A stretch of 64,000 bases of DNA, from the NCBI GenBank assembly GCA_911728455.2, contig OU452228.1, positions 9,968,629 through 10,032,628 of the forward strand, written 5' to 3'. The notes below the pieces were generated by a model. The model was not told the DNA's origin, did no database searches, and saw nothing but the letters and a program-made list of their open reading frames with translations. Of the stretch, positions 13,677 through 27,800 are shown piece by piece. The DNA comes from Marthasterias glacialis (Eukaryota; Echinodermata; Asteroidea; Forcipulatida; Asteriidae). A program made the position numbers and the translations under genes. Every line of letters begins with the position of its first letter. Positions within the stretch are counted from its first letter, which is position 1.

Positions 13677-16600
13677 AAAAATCTCTCAAGGGGGGGTAAC
13701 GGTGACTTTTTCGGTTTTTTGGCCCAAAAACAAGGGCCCTAAAATCCTGGATATTTTCCAAACTAAGGCAGATCCGGACCTGCAAAGTGTAGGGCTGGGG
13801 TCGGGGGAGGTTCCCTCTTGAGTTGGTAGAGCAAAAACGACTTTGAAATTTTGGTCCAAAATTGAAAATCTCTCAAGGGGGGGTAACGGTGACTTTTTCG
13901 GTTTTTTGGCCCAAAAAGAAGGGCCCTAAAATCCTGGATATTTTCCAAACTAAGGCAGATCCGGACCTGCAAAGTGTAGGGCTGGGGTCGGGGGAGGTTC
14001 CCTCTTGAGTTGGTAGAGCAAAAACGACTTTGAAATTTTGGTCCAAAATTGAAAATCTCTCAAGGGGGTGTAACGGTGACTTTTTCGTTTTTTTGGCCCA
14101 AAAAGAAGGGCCCTAAAATCCTGGATATTTTCCAAACTAAGGCAGATCCGGACCTGCAAAGTGTAGGGCTGGGGTCGGGGGAGGTTCCCTCTTGAGTTGG
14201 TAGAGCAAAAACGACTTTGAAATTTTGGTCCAAAATTGAAAATCTCTCAAGGGGGGGTAACGGTGACTTTTTCGGTTTTTTGGCCCAAAAAGAAGGGCCC
14301 TAAAATCCTGGATATTTTCCAAACTAAGGCAGATCCGGACCTGCAAAGTGTAGGGCTGGGGTCGGGGGAGGTTCCCTCTTGAGTTGGTAGAGCAAAAACG
14401 ACTTTGAAATTTTGGTCCAAAATTGAAAATCTCTCAAGGGGGTGTAACGGTGACTTTTTCGGTTTTTTGGCCCAAAAAGAAGGGCCCTAAAATCCTGGAT
14501 ATTTTCCAAACTAAGGCAGATCCGGACCTGCAAAGTGTAGGGCTGGGGTCGGGAGAGGTTCCCACTTGAGTTGGTAGAGCAAAAACGACTTTGAAATTTT
14601 GGTCCAAAATTGAAAATCTCTCAAGGGGGGGTAAGGGTGACTTTTTCGGTTTTTTGGCCCAAAAAGAAGGGCCCTAAAATCCTGGATATTTTCCAAACTA
14701 AGGCAGATCCGGACCTGCAAAGTGTAGGGCTGGGGTCGGGGGAGGTTCCCTCTTGAGTTGGTAGAGCAAAAACGACTTTGAAATTTTGGTCCAAAATTAA
14801 AAATCTCTCAAGGGGGGGTAACGGTGACTTTTTCGGTTTTTTGGCCCAAAAAGAAGGGCCCTAAAAATCCTGGATATTTTCCAAACTAAGGCAGATCCAG
14901 ACCTGCAAAGTGTAGGGCTGGGGTCGGGGGAGGTTCCCTCTTGAGTTGGTAGAGCAAAAACGACTTTGAAATTTTGGTCCAAAATTAAAAATCTCTCAAG
15001 GGGGGGGTAACGGTGACTTTTTCGGTTTTTTGGCCCAAAAAGAAGGGCCCTAAAAATCCTGGATATTTTCCAAACTAAGGCAGATCCAGACCTGCAAAGT
15101 GTAGGGCTGGGGTCGGGGGAGGTTCCCACTTGAGTTGGTAGAGCAAAAACGACTTTGAAATTTTGGTCCAAAATTGAAAATCTCTCAAGGGGGGTAACGG
15201 TGACTTTTTCGGTTTTTTGGCCCAAAAAGAAGGGCCCTAAAATCCTGGATATTTTCCAAACTAAGGCAGATCCAGACCTGCAAAGTGTAGGGCTGGGGTC
15301 GGGGGAGGTTCCCACTTGAGTTGGTAGAGCAAAAACGACTTTGAAATTTTGGTCCAAAATTAAAAATCTCTCAAGGGGGGGTAACGGTGACTTTTTCGGT
15401 TTTTTGGCCCAAATAGAAGGGCCCTAAAATCCTGGATATTTTCCAAACTAAGGCAGATCCAGACCTGCAAAGTGTAGGGCTGGGGTCGGGGGAGGTTCCC
15501 ACTTGAGTTGGTAGAGCAAAAACGACTTTGAAATTTTGGTCCAAAATTAAAAATCTCTCAAGGGGGGGTAACGGTGACTTTTTCGGTTTTTTGGCCCAAA
15601 AAGAAGGGCCCTAAAATCCTGGATATTTTCCAAACTAAGGCAGATCCGGACCTGCAAAGTGTAGGGCTGGGGTCGGGGGAGGTTCCCTCTTGAGTTGGTA
15701 GAGCAAAAACGACTTTGAAATTTTGGTCCAAAATTGAAAATCTCTCAAGGGGGGGGTAACGGTGACTTTTTCGGTTTTTTGGCCCAAATAGAAGGGCCCT
15801 AAAATCCTGGATATTTTCCAAACTAAGGCAGATCCAGACCTGCAAAGTGTAGGGCTGGGGTCGGGGGAGGTTCCCACTTGAGTTGGTAGAGCAAAAACGA
15901 CTTTGAAATTTTGGTCCAAAATTAAAAATCTCTCAAGGGGGGTAACGGTGACTTTTTCGGTTTTTTGGCCCAAATAGAAGGGCCCTAAAATCCTGGATAT
16001 TTTCCAAACTAAGGCAGATCCAGACCTGCAAAGTGTAGGGCTGGGGTCGGGGGAGGTTCCCTCTTGAGTTGGTAGAGCAAAAACGACTTTGAAATTTTGG
16101 TCCAAAATTAAAAATCTCTCAAGGGGGGGTAACGGTGACTTTTTCGGTTTTTTGGCCCAAAAAGAAGGGCCCTAAAATCCTGGATATTTTCCAAACTAAG
16201 GCAGATCCGGACCTGCAAAGTGTAGGGCTGGGGTCGGGGGAGGTTCCCACTTGAGTTGGTAGAGCAAAAACGACTTTGAAATTTTGTTCCAAAATTGAAA
16301 ATCTCTCAAGGGGGGGGGGGGGGGGTAACGGGGACTTTTTCGGTTTTTTGGCCCAAAAAGAAGGGCCCTCAAATCCTGGATATTTTCCAAACTAAGGCAG
16401 ATCCGGACCTGCAAAGTGTAGGGCTGGGGTCGGGGGAGGTTCCCTCTTGAGTTGGTAGAGCAAAAACGACTTTGAAATTTTGGTCCAAAATTGAAAATCT
16501 CTCAAAGGGGGTAACGGTGACTTTTTCGGTTTTTTGGCCCAAAAAGAAGGGCCCTAAAATCCTGGATATTTTCCAAACTAAGGCAGATCCGGACCTGCAA

Positions 16601-16873
16601 AGTGTAGGGCTGGGGTCGGGGGAGGTTCCCTCTTGAGTTGGTAGAGCAAAAACGACTTTGAAATTTTGGTCCAAAATTGAAAATCTCTCAAAGGGGGTAA
16701 CGGTGACTTTTTCGGTTTTTTGGCCCAAAAAGAAGGGCCCTAAAATCCTGGATATTTTCCAAACTAAGGCAGATCCAGACCTGCAAAGTGTAGGGCTGGG
16801 GTCGGGGGAGGTTCCCTCTTGAGTTGGTAGAGCAAAAACGACTTTGAAATTTTGGTCCAAAATTGAAAATCTC

Positions 16874-19800
16874 TCAAGGGGGGGTAACGGTGACTTTTTC
16901 GGTTTTTTGGCCCAAAAAGAAGGGCCCTAAAATCCTGGATATTTTCCAAACTAAGGCAGATCCGGACCTGCAAAGTGTAGGGCTGGGGTCGGGAGAGGTT
17001 CCCACTTGAGTTGGTAGAGCAAAAACGACTTTGAAATTTTGGTCCAAAATTAAAAATCTCTCAAGGGGGGGTAACGGTGACTTTTTCGGTTTTTGGCCCA
17101 AAAAGAAGGGCCCTAAAATCCTGGATATTTTCCAAACTAAGGCAGATCCGGACCTGCAAAGTGTAGGGCTGGGGTCGGGGGAGGTTCCCACTTGAGTTGG
17201 TAGAGCAAAAACGACTTTGAAATTTTGGTCCAAAATTGAAAATCTCTCAAGGGGGGGTAACGGTGACTTTTTCGGTTTTTTGGCCCAAAAAGAAGGGCCC
17301 TAAAATCCTGGATATTTTCCAAACTAAGGCAGATCCGGACCTGCAAAGTGTAGGGCTGGGGTCGGGGGAGGTTCCCACTTGAGTTGGTAGAGCAAAAACG
17401 ACTTTGAAATTTTGGTCCAAAATTAAAAATCTCTCAAGGGGGGGTAACGGTGACTTTTTCGGTTTTTTGGCCCAAAAACAAGGGCCCTAAAATCCTGGAT
17501 ATTTTCCAAACTAAGGCAGATCCGGACCTGCAAAGTGTAGGGCTGGGGTCGGGGGAGGTTCCCTCTTGAGTTGGTAGAGCAAAAACGACTTTGAAATTTT
17601 GGTCCAAAATTGAAAAGCTCTCAAGGGGGGTAACGGTGACTTTTTCGGTTTTTTGGCCCAAAAAGAAGGGCCCTAAAATCCTGGATATTTTCCAAACTAA
17701 GGCAGATCCAGACCTGCAAAGTGTAGGGCTGGGGTCGGGGGAGGTTCCCACTTGAGTTGGTAGAGCAAAAACGACTTTGAAATTTTGGTCCAAAATTAAA
17801 AATCTCTCAAGGGGGGGGTAACGGTGACTTTTTCGGTTTTTGGCCCAAAAAGAAGGGCCCTAAAATCCTGAATATTTTCCAAACTAAGGCAGATCCGGAC
17901 CTGCAAAGTGTAGGGCTGGGGTCGGGGGAGGTTCCCACTTGAGTTGGTAGAGCAAAAACGACTTTGAAATTTTGGTCCAAAATTGAAAATCTCTCAAGGG
18001 GGGGGGGGGGGTAACGGTGACTTTTTCGGTTTTTTGGCCCAAAAAGAAGGGCCCTAAAATCCTGGATATTTTCCAAACTAAGGCAGATCCGGACCTGCAA
18101 AGTGTAGGGCTGGGGTCGGGGGAGGTTCCCACTTGAGTTGGTAGAGCAAAAACGACTTTGAAATTTTGGTCCAAAATTAAAAATCTCTCAAGGGGGGGTA
18201 ACGGTGACTTTTTCGGTTTTTTGGCCCAAAAACAAGGGCCCTAAAATCCTGGATATTTTCCAAACTAAGGCAGATCCGGACCTGCAAAGTGTAGGGCTGG
18301 GGTCGGGGGAGGTTCCCTCTTGAGTTGGTAGAGCAAAAACGACTTTGAAATTTTGGTCCAAAATTGAAAATCTCTCAAGGGGGGGTAACGGTGACTTTTT
18401 CGGTTTTTTGGCCCAAAAAGAAGGGCCCTAAAATCCTGGATATTTTCCAAACTAAGGCAGATCCGGACCTGCAAAGTGTAGGGCTGGGGTCGGGGGAGGT
18501 TCCCTCTTGAGTTGGTAGAGCAAAAACGACTTTGAAATTTTGGTCCAAAATTGAAAATCTCTCAAGGGGGTGTAACGGTGACTTTTTCGGTTTTTTGGCC
18601 CAAAAAGAAGGGCCCTAAAATCCTGGATATTTTCCAAACTAAGGCAGATCCGGACCTGCAAAGTGTAGGGCTGGGGTCGGGGAAGGTTCCCACTTGAGTT
18701 GGTAGAGCAAAAACGACTTCGAAATTTTGGTCCAAAATTAAAAATCTCTCAAGGGGGGGTAAGGGTGACTTTTTCGGTTTTTTGGCCCAAAAAGAAGGGC
18801 CCTAAAATCCTGGATATTTTCCAAACTAAGGCAGATCCGGACCTGCAAAGTGTAGGGCTGGGGTCGGGGGAGGTTCCCTCTTGAGTTGGTAGAGCAAAAA
18901 CGACTTTGAAATTTTGGTCCAAAATTAAAAATCTCTCAAGGGGGGGGTAACGGTGACTTTTTCGGTTTTTTGGCCCAAAAAGAAGGGCCCTAAAAATCCT
19001 GGATATTTTCCAAACTAAGGCAGATCCAGACCTGCAAAGTGTAGGGCTGGGGTCGGGGGAGGTTCCCACTTGAGTTGGTAGAGCAAAAACGACTTTGAAA
19101 TTTTGGTCCAAAATTGAAAATCTCTCAAGGGGGGGTAACGGTGACTTTTTCGGTTTTTTGGCCCAAAAAGAAGGGCCCTAAAATCCTGGATATTCTCCAA
19201 ACTAAGGCAGATCCAGACCTGCAAAGTGTAGGGCTGGGGTCGGGGGAGGTTCCCACTTGAGTTGGTAGAGCAAAAACGACTTTGAAATTTTGGTCCAAAA
19301 TTAAAAATCTCTCAAGGGGGGGTAACGGTGACTTTTTCGGTTTTTTGGCCCAAAAAGAAGGGCCCTAAAATCCTGGATATTTTCCAAACTAAGGCAGATC
19401 CGGACCTGCAAAGTGTAGGGCTGGGGTCGGGGGAGGTTCCCTCTTGAGTTGGTAGAGCAAAAACGACTTTGAAATTTTGGTCCAAAATTGAAAATCTCTC
19501 AAGGGGGGGTAACGGTGACTTTTTCGGTTTTTTGGCCCAAAAAGAAGGGCCCTAAAATCCTGGATATTTTCCAAACTAAGGCAGATCCGGACCTGCAAAG
19601 TGTAGGGCTGGGGTCGGGGGAGGTTCCCTCTTGAGTTGGTAGAGCAAAAACGACTTTGAAATTTTGGTCCAAAATTGAAAATCTCTCAAGGGGGTGTAAC
19701 GGTGACTTTTTCGGTTTTTTGGCCCAAAAAGAAGGGCCCTAAAATCCTGGATATTTTCCAAACTAAGGCAGATCCGGACCTGCAAAGTGTAGGGCTGGGG

Positions 19801-21891
19801 TCGGGAGAGGTTCCCACTTGAGTTGGTAGAGCAAAAACGACTTTGAAATTTTGGTCCAAAATTGAAAATCTCTCAAGGGGGGGTAACGGTGACTTTTTCG
19901 GTTTTTTGGCCCAAATAGAAGGGCCCTAAAATCCTGGATATTTTCCAAACTAAGGCAGATCCAGACCTGCAAAGTGTAGGGCTGGGGTCGGGGGAGGTTC
20001 CCACTTGAGTTGGTAGAGCAAAAACGACTTTGAAATTTTGGTCCAAAATTAAAAATCTCTCAAGGGGGGGTAACGGTGACTTTTTCGGTTTTTGGCCCAA
20101 AAAGAAGGGCCCTAAAATCCTGGATATTTTCCAAACTAAGGCAGATCCGGACCTGCAAAGTGTAGGGCTGGGGTCGGGGGAGGTTCCCACTTGAGTTGGT
20201 AGAGCAAAAACGACTTTGAAATTTTGGTCCAAAATTGAAAATCTCTCAAGGGGGGGTAACGGTGACTTTTTCGGTTTTTTGGCCCAAAAAGAAGGGCCCT
20301 AAAATCCTGGATATTTTCCAAACTAAGGCAGATCCGGACCTGCAAAGTGTAGGGCTGGGGTCGGGGGAGGTTCCCACTTGAGTTGGTAGAGCAAAAACGA
20401 CTTTGAAATTTTGGTCCAAAATTAAAAATCTCTCAAGGGGGGGGTAACGGTGACTTTTTCGGTTTTTTGGCCCAAAAACAAGGGCCCTAAAATCCTGGAT
20501 ATTTTCCAAACTAAGGCAGATCCGGACCTGCAAAGTGTAGGGCTGGGGTCGGGGGAGGTTCCCTCTTGAGTTGGTAGAGCAAAAACGACTTTGAAATTTT
20601 GGTCCAAAATTGAAAAGCTCTCAAGGGGGGTAACGGTGACTTTTTCGGTTTTTTGGCCCAAAAAGAAGGGCCCTAAAATCCTGGATATTTTCCAAACTAA
20701 GGCAGATCCAGACCTGCAAAGTGTAGGGCTGGGGTCGGGGGAGGTTCCCACTTGAGTTGGTAGAGCAAAAACGACTTTGAAATTTTGGTCCAAAATTAAA
20801 AATCTCTCAAGGGGGGGTAACGGTGACTTTTTCGGTTTTTGGCCCAAAAAGAAGGGCCCTAAAATCCTGAATATTTTCCAAACTAAGGCAGATCCGGACC
20901 TGCAAAGTGTAGGGCTGGGGTCGGGGGAGGTTCCCACTTGAGTTGGTAGAGCAAAAACGACTTTGAAATTTTGGTCCAAAATTGAAAATCTCTCAAGGGG
21001 GGGGGGGGGGGGTAACGGTGACTTTTTCGGTTTTTTGGCCCAAAAAGAAGGGCCCTAAAATCCTGGATATTTTCCAAACTAAGGCAGATCCGGACCTGCA
21101 AAGTGTAGGGCTGGGGTCGGGGGAGGTTCCCACTTGAGTTGGTAGAGCAAAAACGACTTTGAAATTTTGGTCCAAAATTAAAAATCTCTCAAGGGGGGGT
21201 AACGGTGACTTTTTCGATTTTTTGGCCCAAAAACAAGGGCCCTAAAATCCTGGATATTTTCCAAACTAAGGCAGATCCGGACCTGCAAAGTGTAGGGCTG
21301 GGGTCGGGGGAGGTTCCCTCTTGAGTTGGTAGAGCAAAAACGACTTTGAAATTTTGGTCCAAAATTGAAAATCTCTCAAGGGGGGGTAACGGTGACTTTT
21401 TCGGTTTTTTGGCCCAAAAAGAAGGGCCCTAAAATCCTGGATATTTTCCAAACTAAGGCAGATCCGGACCTGCAAAGTGTAGGGCTGGGGTCGGGGGAGG
21501 TTCCCTCTTGAGTTGGTAGAGCAAAAACGACTTTGAAATTTTGGTCCAAAATTGAAAATCTCTGAAGGGGGTGTAACGGTGACTTTTTCGGTTTTTTGGC
21601 CCAAAAAGAAGGGCCCTAAAATCCTGGATATTTTCCAAACTAAGGCAGATCCGGACCTGCAAAGTGTAGGGCTGGGGTCGGGGAAGGTTCCCACTTGAGT
21701 TGGTAGAGCAAAAACGACTTCGAAATTTTGGTCCAAAATTAAAAATCTCTCAAGGGGGGGTAAGGGTGACTTTTTCGGTTTTTTGGCCCAAAAAGAAGGG
21801 CCCTAAAATCCTGGATATTTTCCAAACTAAGGCAGATCCGGACCTGCAAAGTGTAGGGCTGGGGTCGGGGGAGGTTCCCTCTTGAGTTGGT
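16874..21891. repeat. 16-monomer higher-order repeat of about 3.0 kb, two copies
   Basis: The segment 16,874-18,890 is repeated at 19,873-21,891 with a near-constant offset of 2,999 to 3,001 bp. Shared rare markers are gaaaagctctcaag at about 17,614 and 20,614, gggtgtaacgg at about 18,569 and 21,571, cgacttcgaaa at about 18,715 and 21,717, and gtaagggtgac just after each. The marker cgacttcgaaa followed by gtaaggg recurs once more 562 bp (3 monomers) later, near 22,280. Confidence 0.85.
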
Positions 21892-24800
21892 AGAGCAAAA
21901 ACGACTTTGAAATTTTGGTCCAAAATTAAAAATCTCTCAAGGGGGGGTAACGGTGACTTTTTCGGTTTTTTGGCCCAAAAAGAAGGGCCCTAAAAATCCT
22001 GGATATTTTCCAAACTAAGGCAGATCCAGACCTGCAAAGTGTAGGGCTGGGGTCGGGGGAGGTTCCCACTTGAGTTGGTAGAGCAAAAACGACTTTGAAA
22101 TTTTGGTCCAAAATTGAAAATCTCTCAAGGGGGTGTAACGGTGACTTTTTCGGTTTTTTGGCCCAAAAAGAAGGGCCCTAAAATCCTGGATATTTTCCAA
22201 ACTAAGGCAGATCCGGACCTGCAAAGTGTAGGGCTGGGTTCGGGGAAGGTTCCCACTTGAGTTGGTAGAGCAAAAACGACTTCGAAATTTTGGTCCAAAA
22301 TTAAAAATCTCTCAAGGGGGGGTAAGGGTGACTTTTTCGGTTTTTTGGCCCAAAAAGAAGGGCCCTAAAATCCTGGATATTTTCCAAACTAAGGCAGATC
22401 CGGACCTGCAAAGTGTAGGGCTGGGGTCGGGGGAGGTTCCCTCTTGAGTTGGTAGAGCAAAAACGACTTTGAAATTTTGGTCCAAAATTAAAAATCTCTC
22501 AAGGGGGGGTAACGGTGACTTTTTCGGTTTTTTGGCCCAAAAAGAAGGGCCCTAAAAATCCTGGATATTTTCCAAACTAAGGCAGATCCAGACCTGCAAA
22601 GTGTAGGGCTGGGGTCGGGGGAGGTTCCCACTTGAGTTGGTAGAGTAAAAACGACTTTGAAATTTTGGTCCAAAATTAAAAATCTCTCAAGGGGGGGTAA
22701 CGGTGACTTTTTCGGTTTTTTGGCCCAAAAAGAAGGGCCCTAAAATCCTGGATATTTTCCAAACTAAGGCAGATCCGGACCTGCAAAGTGTAGGGCTGGG
22801 GTCGGGGGAGGTTCCCTCTTGAGTTGGTAGAGCAAAAACGACTTTGAAATTTTGGTCCAAAATTAAAAATCTCTCAAGGGGGGGTAACGGTGACTTTTTC
22901 GGTTTTTTGGCCCAAAAAGAAGGGCCCTAAAATCCTGGATATTTTCCAAACTAAGGCAGATCCGGACCTGCAAAGTGTAGGGCTGGGGTCGGGGGAGGTT
23001 CCCACTTGAGTTGGTTGAGCAAAAACGACTTTGAAATTTTGGTCCAAAATTAAAAATCTCTCAAGGGGGGGTAACGGTGACTTTTTCGGTTTTTTGGCCC
23101 CAAAAGAAGGGCCCTAAAATCCTTGATATTTTCCAAACTAAGGCAGATCCAGACCTGCAAAGTGTAGGGCTGGGGTCGGGGGAGGTTCCCACTTGAGTTG
23201 GTTGAGCAAAAACGACTTTGAAATTTTGGTCCAAAATTAAAAATCTCTCAAGGGGGGGGGGGGGGGTAACGGTGACTTTTTCGGTTTTTTGGCCCAAAAA
23301 GAAGGGCCCTAAAATCCTGGATATTTTCCAAACTAAGGCAGATCCAGACCTGCAAAGTGTAGGGCTGGGGTCGGGGGAGGTTCCCTCTTGAGTTGGTAGA
23401 GCAAAAACGACTTTGAAATTTTGGTCCAAAATTGAAAATCTCTCAAGGGGGGGGGGTAACGGTGACTTTTTCGGTTTTTTGGCCCAAAAAGAAGGGCCCT
23501 AAAATCCTGGATATTTTCCAAACTAAGGCAGATCCAGACCTGCAAAGTGTAGGGCTGGGGTCGGGGGAGGTTCCCACTTGAGTTGGTAGAGCAAAAACGA
23601 CTTTGAAATTTTGGTCCAAAATTAAAAATCTCTCAAGGGGGGGGTAACGGTGACTTTTTCGGTTTTTTGGCCCAAAAAGAAGGGCCCTAAAATCCTGGAT
23701 ATTTTCCAAACTAAGGCAGATCCGGACCTGCAAAGTGTAGGGCTGGGGTCGGGGGAGGTTCCCTCTTGAGTTGGTAGAGCAAAAACGACTTTGAAATTTT
23801 GGTCCAAAATTGAAAATCTCTCAAAGGGGGGTAACGGTGACTTTTTCGGTTTTTTGGCCCAAAAAGAAGGGCCCTAAAATCCTGGATATTTTCCAAACTA
23901 AGGCAGATCCGGACCTGCAAAGTGTAGGGCTGGGGTCGGGGGAGGTTCCCTCTTGAGTTGGTAGAGCAAAAACGACTTTGAAATTTTGGTCCAAAATTGA
24001 AAATCTCTTAAGGAGGGGTAACGGTGACTTTTTCGGTTTTTTGGCCCAAAAAGAAGGGCCCTAAAATCCTGGATATTTTCCAAACTAAGGCAGATCCGGA
24101 CCTGCAAAGTGTAGGGCTGGGGTCGGGGGGAGGTTCCCACTTGAGTTGGTAGAGCAAAAACGACTTTGAAATTTTGGTCCAAAATTGAAAATCTCTCAAG
24201 GGGGGGTAACGGTGACTTTTTCGGTTTTTTGGCCCAAAAAGAAGGGCCCTAAAATCCTGGATATTTTCCAAACTAAGGCAGATCCGGACCTGCAAAGTGT
24301 AGGGCTGGGGTCGGGGGAGGTTCCCACTTGAGTTGGTAGAGCAAAAACGACTTTGAAATTTTGGTCCAAAATTAAAAATCTCTCAAGGGGGGGTAACGGT
24401 GACTTTTTCGGGTTTTTGGCTTAAAAAGAAGAGCCCTAAAATCCTGGATATTTTCAAACTAAGGCAGATCCGGACCTGCAAAGTGTAGGGCTGGGGTCGG
24501 GGGAGGTTCCCTCTTGAGTTGGTAGAGCAAAAACGACTTTGAAATTTTGGTCCAAAATTAAAAATCTCTCAAGGGGGGGTAACGGTGACTTTTTCGGTTT
24601 TTTGGCCCAAAAAGAAGGGCCCTAAAATCCTGGATATTTTCCAAACTAAGGCAGATCCGGACCTGCAAAGTGTAGGGCTGGGGTCGGGGGAGATTCCCTC
24701 TTGAGTTGGTAGAGCAAAAACGACTTTGAAATTTTGGTCCAAAATTGAAAATCTCTCAAGGGGGGGGGGGGGGGGAACGGTGACTTTTTCGGTTTTTTGG

Positions 24801-27800
24801 CCCAAAAAGAAGGCCCCTAAAATCCTGGATATTTTCCAAACTAAGGCAGATCCGGACCTGCAAAGTGTAGGGCTGGGGTCGGGGGAGGTTCCCTCTTGAG
24901 TTGGTAGAGCAAAAACGACTTTGAAATTTTGGTCAAAAATTGAAAATCTCTCAAGGGGGGGTAACGGTGACTTTTTCGGTTTTTTTGGCCCAAAAAGAAG
25001 GGCCCTAAAATCCTGGATATTTTCCAAACTAAGGCAGATCCGGACCTGCAAAGTGTAGGGCTGGGGTCGGGGGAGGTTCCCACTTGAGTTGGTAGAGCAA
25101 AAACGACTTTGAAATTTTGGTCCAAAATTGAAAATCTCTCAAGGGGGGGTAACGGTGACTTTTTCGGGTTTTTGGCTTAAAAAGAAGAGCCCTAAAATCC
25201 TGGATATTTTCAAACTAAGGCAGATCCGGACCTGCAAAGTGTAGGGCTGGGGTCGGGGAGGTTCCCTCTTGAGTTGGTAGAGCAAAAACGACTTTGAAAT
25301 TTTGGTCCAAAATTAAAAATCTCTCAAGGGGGGGTAACGGTGACTTTTTCGGTTTTTTGGCCCAAAAAGAAGGGCCCTAAAATCCTGGATATTTTCCAAA
25401 CTAAGGCAGATCCGGACCTGCAAAGTGTAGGGCTGGGGTCGGGGGAGGTTCCCTCTTGAGTTGGTAGAGCAAAAACGACTTTGAAATTTTGGTCCAAAAT
25501 TGAAAATCTCTCAAGGGGGGGGGGGGGTAACGGTGACTTTTTCGGTTTTTTGGCCCAAAAAGAAGGCCCCTAAAATCCTGGATATTTTCCAAACTAAGGC
25601 AGATCCGGACCTGCAAAGTGTAGGGCTGGGGTCGGGGGAGGTTCCCACTTGAGTTGGTAGAGCAAAAACGACTTTGAAATTTTGGTCAAAAATTGAAAAT
25701 CTCTCAAGGGGGGGTAACGGTGACTTTTTCGGTTTTTTTGGCCCAAAAAGAAGGGCCCTAAAATCCTGGATATTTTCCAAACTAAGGCAGATCCGGACCT
25801 GCAAAGTGTAGGGCTGGGGTCGGGGGAGGTTCCCTCTTGAGTTGGTAGAGCAAAAACGACTTTGAAATTTTGGTCCAAAATTAAAAATCTCTCAAGGGGG
25901 GGTAACGGTGACTTTTTTGGTTTTTTGGCCCAAAAAGAAGGGCCCTAAAATCCTGGATATTTTCCAAACTAAGGCAGATCCGGACCTGCAAAGTGTAGGG
26001 CTGGGGTCGGGGGAGGTTCCCTCTTGAGTTGGTAGAGCAAAAACGACTTTGAAATTTTGGTCCAAAATTGAAAATCTCTCAAGGGGGGGGGGGGGGTAAC
26101 GGTGACTTTTTCGGTTTTTTGGCCCAAAAAGAAGGGCCCTAAAATCCTGGATATTTTCCAAACTAAGGCAGATCCGGACCTGCAAAGTGTAGGGCTGGGG
26201 TCGGGGGAGGTTCCCTCTTGAGTTGGTAGAGCAAAAACGACTTTGAAATTTTGGTCCAAAATTGAAAATCTCTCAAGGGGGGTAACGGTGACTTTTTCGG
26301 TTTTTTGGCCCAAAAAGAAGGGCCCTAAAATCCTGGATATTTTCCAAACTAAGGCAGATCCGGACCTGCAAAGTGTAGGGCTGGGGTCGGGGGAGGTTCC
26401 CTCTGGAGTTGGTAGAGCAAAAACGACTTTGAAATTTTGGTCCAAAATTGAAAATCTCTCAAGGGGGGGTAACGGTGACTTTTTCGGTTTTTTGGCCCAA
26501 AAAGAAGGGCCCTAAAATCCTGGATATTTTCCAAACTAAGGCAGATCCGGACCTGCAAAGTGTAGGGCTGGGGTCGGGGGAGGTTCCCACTTGAGTTGGT
26601 AGAGCAAAAACGACTTTGAAATTTTGGTCCAAAATTAAAAATCTCTCAAGGGGGGGTAACGGTGACTTTTTCGGTTTTTTTGGCCCAAAAAGAAGGGCCC
26701 TAAAATCCTGGATATTTTCCAAACTAAGGCAGATCCGGACCTGCAAAGTGTAGGGCTGGGGTCGGGGGAGGTTCCCTCTTGAGTTGGTAGAGCAAAAACG
26801 ACTTTGAAATTTTGGTCCAAAATTGAAAATCTCTCAAGGGGGGGGGGGTAACGGTGACTTTTTCGGTTTTTTGGCCCAAAAAGAAGGGCCCTAAAATACT
26901 GGATATTTTCCAAACTAAGGCAGATCCGGACCTGCAAAGTGTAGGGCTGGGGTCGGGGGAGGTTCCCTCTTGAGTTGGTAGAGCAAAAACGACTTTGAAA
27001 TTTTGGTCCAAAATTAAAAATCTCTCAAGGGGGGGTAACGGTGACTTTTTCGGTTTTTTGGCCCAAAAAGAAATGCCCTAAAATCCTGGATATTTTCCAA
27101 ACTAAGGCAGATCCGGACCTGCAAAGTGTAGGGCTGGGGTCGGGGGAGGTTCCCTCTTGAGTTGGTAGAGCAAAAACGACTTTGAAATTTTGGTCCAAAA
27201 TTGAAAATCTCTCAAGGGGGGGTAACGGTGACTTTTTCGGTTTTTTGGCCCAAAAAGAAGGGCCCTAAAATCCTGGATATTTTCCAAACTAAGGCAGATC
27301 CGGACCTGCAAAGTGTAGGGCTGGGGTCGGGGGAGGTTCCCTGTTGAGTTGGTAGAGCAAAAACGACTTTGAAATTTTGGTCCAAAATTGAAAATCTCTC
27401 AAGGGGGGGTAACGGTGACTTTTTCGGTTTTTTGGCCCAAAAAGAAGGGCCCTAAAATCCTGGATATTTTCCAAACTAAGGCAGATCTGGACTTGCAAAG
27501 TGTAGGGCTGGGGTCGGGGGAGGTTCCCACTTGAGTTGGTAGAGCAAAAACGACTTTGAAATTTTGGTCCAAAATTAAAAATCTCTCAAGGGGGGGTAAC
27601 GGTGACTTTTTCGGTTTTTTGGCCCAAAAAGAAGGGCCCTAAAATCCTGGATATTTTCCAAACTAAGGCAGATCCGGACCTGCAAAGTGTAGGGCTGGGG
27701 TCGGGGGAGGTTCCCTCTTGAGTTGGTAGAGCAAAAACGACTTTGAAATTTTGGTCCAAAATTGAAAATCTCTCAAGGGGGGGGGGGGGGGTAATGGTGA